IMG/VR virus record: IMGVR_UViG_3300025168_000285
Coordinates: 1 to 35,256 of that record
Direction: 5' to 3' (one strand)
Source: a virus
DNA length: 35,256 bases
Shown one piece after another: positions 31,201 to 35,256 of the stretch (positions within the stretch are counted from its first letter, which is position 1; every line of letters begins with the position of its first letter). Made by a program: the position numbers and the translations under genes. The notes under the pieces are model-generated. The model had not been told where the DNA came from. It did no database searches and worked only from the letters and a program-made list of their open reading frames with translations.

Positions 31201-31468
31201 TAACCCGACACTTAATGCTTTCGTCTACAAACTCTACTATGTCGTCTTTTTGGTCTCTTATACAGTGTTTAAGCAACTTGTTGTTGTGTTTGGTTGCTGG
31301 TATGTCAAACGTCTTTGTATAAGCTCCTTGGCTCTCCCCTAAATTTGTAATGTTTTTAATTCCGTATTGTATTGACAAAGGTAAATTTTCACTTTCGTAA
31401 ATATCTAAGAAACCGTTTGTCTGGTTACGGTCGGGATAAAGTATCTGTAATTTAACTTCTACTGCCAT
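28235..31468 (-). CDS. Large tail-tip/baseplate protein (1077 aa)
   Basis: A large beta-rich protein. The N-terminal domain (LQILYPDRNQTNGFLDIYES; KTFDIPATKHNNKLLKHCIR; GYTISILGDNNNWTTIMDGK) is a pattern seen in tail proteins of Bacteroidota phages. The middle is a large beta region with the Trp- and Cys-rich segment CDCDE. The C-terminal 100 residues contain a YadA-head-like repeat (IALGHGLIANDTNQIVLGQYN in part) and may form a trimeric tip. It precedes the tape-measure gene by one base, so it is probably a baseplate hub or host-contact protein. Confidence 0.75.
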   Translation of the reverse strand: MAVEVKLQILYPDRNQTNGFLDIYESENLPLSIQYGIKNITNLGESQGAYTKTFDIPATKHNNKLLKHCIRDQKDDIVEFVDESIKCRVTVNGRIVLTGAFTIKSYLKDYKDRGYTISILGDNNNWTTIMDGKMMCETLDEQLNQEHEWTNGLWNWYNLNRNVDDATYPGGMPTYDVCIPHICWGEYAVPHSVAGIPTFQSVLEEQTPAFFVKNLVRAYFTEAGYELVSKFMDTKFFKKLVIPTDPLRFNHANYGTLGGGIGANDEIVLVEANFYNDTGRGNATALHFNNTWTGMNYVLNWKWCDCDETTLMPDYDNSFPIQTSNHCVGLGTVFSPMQGNPTGSFWMGERITPFNEEIVDGTNTQIIHEHQDCRNTNWANQSMHTNLSLIWGHAGSCNSTGGGVNFFNKHPIQYHNWTCVTTGTYTVEVYQSMGLMKMQSALNRGRAKVKVQLIMHTGLGGDNFTDNTVIHSLGTTPGTQTVLADAIVTNSSNNKELHWTYREVDIVWTGVIPAGAQVYVITSIINNSRDPSATKPFTGRAMLMDRDYTQYDCGTNTDHMTGTTARETKFRIKTGTGISIGDTVTWHEYLPCDISQKQFISGLTGLFNLHWWTDEASKKVYVEPYDTFYQTRQESVDWSRKIDYNTKHTTKFLTDILSRYALYKYLDPTKDGYQATLNLNLPVPYHAQLVDLGDQFINRTNVYGTDLFGATVMIGDNQLVPLITPTPPWIPLIVQEWAVDVGTSTKPERASGYNLRILSYEGLQSTGDQKVEQSWTNSGTGGESDVYPRAISFVENGVPVSGQTHAQLPYHDNPDTLALGLFNTYYNTMFRDLIELPRMKIALFHLTPSDIANLDLRRLVYIAEDGGSNGTYWKIHKVIDYQPHKDGLTKVELLQYQIKDSKGILLTNNNGSNNGHGHDPADPIDDFHTGEIGNPFTNGNTNTGVAYDPIGYDISTDKEIRKSGQSLIMKGNQSPRNNGNIALGHGLIANDTNQIVLGQYNVQTQGAQLIIGGGTSNTDRRNVLTVFKDGSIVMGSDSDNLVTTDVSGDYVDLYTEEEIITGYGTKQEIKTTINKVK

Positions 31469-31470
31469 TA

Positions 31471-32787
31471 TTAAATTCTATTTGTTGTTGTTGGGTTTGC
31501 GTACTCTAAATTTAATTTAATTTTACCTAGCGAACTGTTTAATGGTTTTGTTTGTATTTCACCGTTTGTTACAATTACTGGTGTTAACTTAAATGTATTC
31601 ATTGTGCTTACACTTCTGTCTTCTATGTAAACATTTGTTGATGTTAAAATTTGTGAAAGCCACTCTAAATGCTCTTTGTTTACCCACTGACTAAACGCTG
31701 TTATTTTTTTATTTGCTCTTATGTTTACTTTACCTATTCCACTGCTTTGTTGGTTGTATGTATTTTCTTTTATGTAGTCAGCAGACGTTGTTGTTTCATC
31801 ACCACTTCTTCTCATACCTAATGGTTTTTGAAACCTCTCGTAACCCGAAACAATCTTTTGTGAGAACGTACCCTCTAATGTAAAACAATCCATACCGTTA
31901 CGACTACTTCTCCACCATACTCTAATATGTTCGTTGGAACAACCACATTTCTTTAAATTAAACGTGTAATCAGCAGACATTTTATTTCCGTTTAAACACC
32001 ATCTCCACACCAACTTAACCCAGTCATTTGCGTTACTCCAGTATGTGTTAATGTTAGCATTTGTAATAAGATAGTATTGTAGTTGCGGTACACCTATTCC
32101 AAACTGAGTAACTCCAGGAGCTGTAAGTCCATTATTCATATCCACGTTTAAATGTGTTGTACCGTCTTCTCTGTAAATATCAACTTCTAAGTTTGTACCC
32201 TTTATGCTTGTAGCCCAACTCATAAGGTGATTATCTTCATAACAGTGTTCCGTAACAAAAGGCATATCGCTTAACATTCTACACGTTTGTTGTCCACTCC
32301 AATTTGTATTGTTTAAATAATAGTTATTTGTAAACTGGCTTTCCGTTTTTCTATACGTTTCTTCGTGTGTTGTAGAATTGTCTATTGTCCACCACGTTGC
32401 ACACATATACCAGTTGCTTTCGTTCTGGTCATAAGACACCTCACTGGTCGCTACGTCTATTGTTTGTTCGGTTGCGTACATTCTCCACCGTGTTACGTGG
32501 TACGGCATAAATTCTACGTTGTTAGTTGCTATGTCTTGTGCTGGTGAAAAGTGTACATAATCAGTACAAATTTGTGATGGGTCAACTAAGTATAAATCTG
32601 CGTACCCCCATTCCAAAGGTTGTTTTAAATGTTCCGTAACGTCGTCCCACGCATTTGTGTATTCGTTACGTCTTTGTAGTTTGTACACAATACCAATTGC
32701 GTTCGCTGTTGTTGACTTAAATTTAAACGTAAACGGTCTGCTACTATCATACCAACTGTTTGGATTGTTCTGTCCTATTACTGCCAT
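31471..32787 (-). CDS. Tail structural protein (438 aa)
   Basis: A 438-residue, Trp- and Cys-rich beta protein (CTDYVHFSPAQDIATNNVEF; WVKLVWRWCLNGNKMSADYT). It ends with a beta-sandwich (FKLTPVIVTNGEIQTKPLNS) and shares its style with the 1077-residue neighbour, 3 nt away. It probably forms part of the distal tail or baseplate. No specific family can be named. Confidence 0.62.
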   Translation of the reverse strand: MAVIGQNNPNSWYDSSRPFTFKFKSTTANAIGIVYKLQRRNEYTNAWDDVTEHLKQPLEWGYADLYLVDPSQICTDYVHFSPAQDIATNNVEFMPYHVTRWRMYATEQTIDVATSEVSYDQNESNWYMCATWWTIDNSTTHEETYRKTESQFTNNYYLNNTNWSGQQTCRMLSDMPFVTEHCYEDNHLMSWATSIKGTNLEVDIYREDGTTHLNVDMNNGLTAPGVTQFGIGVPQLQYYLITNANINTYWSNANDWVKLVWRWCLNGNKMSADYTFNLKKCGCSNEHIRVWWRSSRNGMDCFTLEGTFSQKIVSGYERFQKPLGMRRSGDETTTSADYIKENTYNQQSSGIGKVNIRANKKITAFSQWVNKEHLEWLSQILTSTNVYIEDRSVSTMNTFKLTPVIVTNGEIQTKPLNSSLGKIKLNLEYANPTTTNRI

Positions 32788-32788
32788 T

Positions 32789-33277
32789 TTATCTATGTAA
32801 TTTTTGTAACATTAAACTAAATTCTTTTCCAAAAGTAGTGTCAACCACTTTTTGTATTCTGTTGTGGTTTTTATGTATTGCTTTATCAACGAAATTCATT
32901 CTACTAAAATCACGTCTTCCACGTCTTTGTGGCATACCAACTCTTGCGTGAACTGTTGCTATTGCAAATGCTATTCCCCTTATTTGTGCGTCACCACTTC
33001 CTATTCCTTTTCTTTTTAACCAGTCTATTAAACCCTCTATTCTTGGTCTTGCGTACGGTTTCTTAATATGCCCAGCACTTACACCGTAATTAATAAACCT
33101 CCAATAATGGTTTCCCTCTATTCTTATTGTTGGTGAAAACCCTAACATATTTCTTTGTCTTAAACTGGTTAACAAACTCCCACTTCGTTTCTGTTGTCCT
33201 TGTCTTAACAGTTCGTGTCCCAGTGCTATTCTGTACTGTAAACCAATTGCCTCTAGTCCTTGTATACTTACTCCCAT
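32789..33277 (-). CDS. HK97 gp10-like tail/neck completion protein
   Basis: A 162-residue basic protein with the pattern of the gp10-like neck family: an N-terminal helix (AIGLQYRIALGHELLRQGQQ), a beta core with IRIEGNHYWRFINYGVSAGH, HIKKPYARPRIEGLIDWLKR and a C-terminal helix VDKAIHKNHNRIQKVV. Such proteins complete the head-tail joint or tail end. It lies 3 nt from the tail-completion gene upstream and just before the tail structural genes. Confidence 0.72.
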   Translation of the reverse strand: MGVSIQGLEAIGLQYRIALGHELLRQGQQKRSGSLLTSLRQRNMLGFSPTIRIEGNHYWRFINYGVSAGHIKKPYARPRIEGLIDWLKRKGIGSGDAQIRGIAFAIATVHARVGMPQRRGRRDFSRMNFVDKAIHKNHNRIQKVVDTTFGKEFSLMLQKLHR

Positions 33278-33280
33278 AAT

Positions 33281-33784
33281 TTACGGTGTTGGGCTACCCG
33301 CTGCTACAACGTTGTCTTCATCATACTGTAAACACATTGCGTAACGTTCTATTGTAACTGTTATAATTATACCAACTAACCCGTCATTAAACTCCTCGTT
33401 AACACGTTCCATTGTCCATTGTTGAACCATTGTGTATTTCGGTTCGTTTCCTAAAAAAACATTTTGCATTGTACCAATAAAACGTTGAAATAAATCGTCG
33501 TGTGTTTTTTCTAACTGGTACTCTTGTGCATTAACACCTTTTGTAGTATCACCCGTGTCTTTTAAGATTGGTCTGTAACAATGAAAGATACACGTTAGTT
33601 GTTCTGCGTTTTTGTACGGGTCTATTATCACACTTGTTGGTGGCAATAAATGTAAGATTGGATAAAGATTATTGTGGTTAGCATTTATCATTCCTAAGTT
33701 ACCATATTCAAATTGATTAAAGTAACCAGTCTTAGCAACTTCTATGTCTAATGATAAATTAGTTAAGTTTGTTATTATAGCCAT
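33281..33784 (-). CDS. Tail terminator/completion-like protein (167 aa)
   Basis: A 167-residue alpha/beta protein. YGNLGMINANHNNLYPILHL, VIIDPYKNAEQLTCIFHCYR and GLVGIIITVTIERYAMCLQY give a strand-helix pattern like tail terminator proteins of siphophages. It follows the tail chaperone and precedes the gp10-like gene. The call rests on place and predicted fold. Confidence 0.58.
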   Translation of the reverse strand: MAIITNLTNLSLDIEVAKTGYFNQFEYGNLGMINANHNNLYPILHLLPPTSVIIDPYKNAEQLTCIFHCYRPILKDTGDTTKGVNAQEYQLEKTHDDLFQRFIGTMQNVFLGNEPKYTMVQQWTMERVNEEFNDGLVGIIITVTIERYAMCLQYDEDNVVAAGSPTP

Positions 33785-33787
33785 AAT

Positions 33788-33865
33788 TTATTTCTTTTTT
33801 TTCTTCTTGTGCCAACTACCTTTTGTCTTGGTTTTTGCCTTTGTTTTAGTACCTTTCTTTTTCAT
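33788..33865 (-). CDS. 25-residue lysine-rich peptide
   Basis: A short ORF (MKKKGTKTKAKTKTKGSWHK then six-residue lysine tail) that begins one base after the stop of the frameshifted chaperone frame and ends 3 nt before the next ATG. More than half its residues are lysine, so it could bind DNA or the negatively charged tail or scaffold surface. It may also be a by-product of an A-rich leader. The tight packing on both sides supports translation. Confidence 0.45.
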   Translation of the reverse strand: MKKKGTKTKAKTKTKGSWHKKKKKK

Positions 33866-33866
33866 A

Positions 33867-34166
33867 TTAATTTCCTTTGTTTTTCATCTTACGTTGGTAT
33901 TCCTTTTGATACTCCATTGTGTATTCGGCATCAGCACTTTCCCAACTTAAATATGTTAACACTTCTCTTAAATCTGTTTCCTCTACACTCTCTATTGCGT
34001 TGTGTACTGTTCCTTTATTAAACACCCCTACTTTTGCTAATCTATAAATTGTATTCAACCACCCGTAACCCTCTACCATATACGCTAATTTTCTTGCTGT
34101 ACTGTCTTTGTCTCCTTTGAATATATTTGGGTAAGATGTTGCAATGTTTCTATCCGTTTGTGCAAA
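33867..34166 (-). CDS. Tail chaperone extension read by -1 frameshift (gpGT-like)
   Basis: The -1 frame downstream of the slippery run at 34164-34172 is open for 99 codons to the TAA at 33867, and reads FAQTDRNIATSYPNIFKGDK, then ARKLAYMVEGYGWLNTIYRL, and LTYLSWESADAEYTMEYQK. Fused to the first 189 residues of the upstream gene it makes a 288-residue protein like the G-T fusion of lambda-type tails. A stand-alone start at ATG 34079 (70 residues) is possible but would waste the open 29 codons before it. Confidence 0.75.
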   Translation of the reverse strand, partial: FAQTDRNIATSYPNIFKGDKDSTARKLAYMVEGYGWLNTIYRLAKVGVFNKGTVHNAIESVEETDLREVLTYLSWESADAEYTMEYQKEYQRKMKNKGN

Positions 34167-34732
34167 AAAAAAGTTAGTCGCATAACAACGTCCATTGTAA
34201 TATCTTTAAACAATTTAGCCCGTTCTCCTAAATCATAACTTTCTTTTTCTTCATCTTTCTTTCTACAACACAATGCTATTTGTTCTGGTATAAAATCAAA
34301 ACGTTTATCATTGTCTTTGCTTAACACTTGTTCATACTGTTTTAATGTAGCGTATTCTCCAAACGTCATTGTCTTAAAATCTGGTTGTGGAAAGTAGTAC
34401 GTTTCCCCATTGTGTGTAAACTCGTGACTGCCCCATTCACTTTCAAACTTATCGCCGTCTAACATATTGTTAAACACGTCCACCACTTGTTGACATTGTG
34501 TGTAATCTAACTTGTCTACATCTTTGGGACTTAACCCTATTAACTTAGCACATAATTCTTTGGTTAAGTTTATTTCGTCTAGTACCCTATTATCTAACTC
34601 GTCGTCTGTGTCTGGGTTAGTTAAATTGTACTTACATAAAATCTTCCACAACTGTTGAAAGTTCTCTAACGTTAATTCGTTATAACTCTGTGGTATTTTT
34701 ACTTCCTTATTGTTTAAACTTAGTACTAACAT
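34085..34732 (-). CDS. Tail assembly chaperone (gpG-like)
   Basis: A 215-residue protein that should bind the tape measure during tail assembly. It starts at ATG 34732 (MLVLSLNNKEVKIPQSYNEL); the frame itself extends to a TTG at 34741. It is mostly helical with a beta insert (WGSHEFTHNGETYYFPQPD), as in Bacteroidota phage chaperones. Near its end the zero-frame codons ACT TTT TTT TTG form a -1 slippery site, and the rest of the gene after it (HKRIETLQHLTQIYSKETKT) is the unshifted tail. It follows terL by 39 nt. Confidence 0.72.
   Translation of the reverse strand: MLVLSLNNKEVKIPQSYNELTLENFQQLWKILCKYNLTNPDTDDELDNRVLDEINLTKELCAKLIGLSPKDVDKLDYTQCQQVVDVFNNMLDGDKFESEWGSHEFTHNGETYYFPQPDFKTMTFGEYATLKQYEQVLSKDNDKRFDFIPEQIALCCRKKDEEKESYDLGERAKLFKDITMDVVMRLTFFLHKRIETLQHLTQIYSKETKTVQQEN
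34164..34172 (-). other. -1 programmed frameshift slippery site
   Basis: A run of nine T on the minus strand. In the zero frame it is read ACT TTT TTT TTG, which contains the heptamer T TTT TTT allowing both tRNAs to re-pair after a -1 slip. The next codons in the -1 frame are TTT GCA CAA, and the frame stays open for about 300 nt. Its place near the end of a tail-chaperone gene is the classic one. Confidence 0.75.
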
Positions 34733-34780
34733 ATTCTGCAAATTTAATTTATATTATTATTTTACTCACGAACTTTTTAC

Positions 34781-35256
34781 TTAACCGAAATAAGTAATTT
34801 TGGTTTTGTTTAATTCAAAATACATACGCATCATTAACGCATCACTTATGTCTGGTGAACGTCCAATGTTTTCTTTAATTTTATCCTTACCAATTATTCT
34901 TAATTTATTGTCTTTGTCTACGTCTTTCATTTGTACCACTTCTAACTCTTGTATTATTTCTTGTTTAAACTGGTTGTCCTTAATATACAATCCACCGTTG
35001 TTTACTAAATCTGCTAATTTGTAATAACACTGTGATTTTAAGTTTTGATAGTTCTCTTTGCCCAATGCCTTAGAATTATTAATAAATCCCTTAGAACCTC
35101 TTAAAACGTCCTTTAAACCACCACCAACACCGTCCTCATCTATTATGATATTACTTCTTTGTATTTTGTATTGTTGTGCTGTTTCTAATACGTGCTGTTG
35201 TAATTCGTGTATTCCAGTTTTATTGTACTTAATAATTTTAATAACTACCCAACCAC
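34781..35256 (-). CDS. terL: Terminase large subunit, C-terminal nuclease part
   Basis: The reading frame enters from the right edge and ends at 34781. It is the continuation of the terminase frame that begins at 974 on the left. It encodes the RNase H-like nuclease end: IIIDEDGVGGG (second acidic group), KLADLVNNGGLYIKDNQF and SPDISDALMMRMYFEL (third acidic group), the typical TerL C-terminus. In this copy the base missing at the left end is present, so the frame is intact. Confidence 0.93.
   Translation of the reverse strand, partial: GWVVIKIIKYNKTGIHELQQHVLETAQQYKIQRSNIIIDEDGVGGGLKDVLRGSKGFINNSKALGKENYQNLKSQCYYKLADLVNNGGLYIKDNQFKQEIIQELEVVQMKDVDKDNKLRIIGKDKIKENIGRSPDISDALMMRMYFELNKTKITYFG
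35117..35256. repeat. Right copy of terminal overlap
   Basis: A 140-bp repeat of positions 1-139 with one extra C at 35131. The reading frame of terL is intact in this copy, so it is the more trustworthy version of the junction. Confidence 0.93.

Noticed and set aside
1-35256. CRISPR arrays, tRNA genes, insertion sequences or integrase
   Set aside because: I saw no regularly spaced repeats, no cloverleaf-like sequence with a CCA-type end, no transposase motif and no tyrosine or serine recombinase signature on either strand.

Overview
The window is a complete, circularly closing genome of a tailed phage (siphovirus architecture) from an uncultured or unnamed host, most likely a member of the Bacteroidota (Flavobacteriia-like). 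The last 140 bases repeat the first 139, with one base missing near position 14, so the unique genome is about 35.1 kb and the large terminase gene runs across the junction. The host guess rests on AT-rich DNA, the near absence of Shine-Dalgarno sequences, A-rich 'TAAA' leaders in front of start codons, one promoter of the Bacteroidota TTTG-N19-TAnnTTTG type, and structural proteins of the kind found in Flavobacterium and Cellulophaga phages. Every gene I can support lies on the minus strand, so transcription runs from high to low coordinates. I see no integrase, repressor, DNA polymerase, replicative helicase or RNA polymerase, which suggests a lytic phage that borrows the host replisome.

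Layout in the direction of transcription, starting at the main control region (about 14690 to 14400). (1) 14396-11219: an amidoligase, a class II glutamine amidotransferase and small proteins. (2) 11085-7921: replication genes, comprising an SSB-like protein, a DnaA domain-IV-like protein, a winged-helix protein, an HTH initiator and a possible accessory factor. (3) 7937-6448: a gamma-glutamylcyclotransferase-like protein and small proteins, closed by a terminator at 6368-6396. (4) 6349-1847: VRR-NUC and HNH nucleases, then an overlapping DNA-modification operon: queD, queE, a phosphoribosyltransferase-folE fusion, a ParB/sulfiredoxin-fold gene, dpdA and a SAM methyltransferase. (5) 1850-1301: very small genes. 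(6) terS and terL (1311 to 1, continuing at the right end to 34781). (7) 34732-24556: tail genes, beginning with a tail-assembly chaperone that carries a clear -1 frameshift site and ending with the tape measure. (8) 24427-23674: three small, possibly regulatory genes. (9) 23613-16401: head and connector genes, namely protease/scaffold, major capsid, portal, neck proteins and a fibre-like protein. (10) 16393-14696: lysis genes and a calcineurin-like phosphatase, closed by a terminator at 14603-14637.

The most interesting system is the 7-deazaguanine DNA modification operon. FolE, QueD and QueE make 7-carboxy-7-deazaguanine (CDG) from GTP. There is no QueC to turn CDG into preQ0, so the phage DpdA may place CDG itself, or a further derivative, into DNA. 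Three extra partners are tightly linked to it: a PRTase domain fused to FolE, which could recycle the guanine that DpdA releases; a ParB-fold protein whose stop overlaps the dpdA start; and a methyltransferase whose start lies inside dpdA. Elsewhere the genome carries an amidoligase and a glutamine amidotransferase, activities that could in principle amidate a carboxyl group.

A second notable feature is a 93-nt element, present in three ungapped copies (8331-8423, 16090-16182, 24448-24540). Each starts shortly after a stop codon and ends just before the next start codon. The copies share a potential hairpin with covarying pairs and a terminal ACTAGGT box, which also occurs alone in the control region at 14482-14496.
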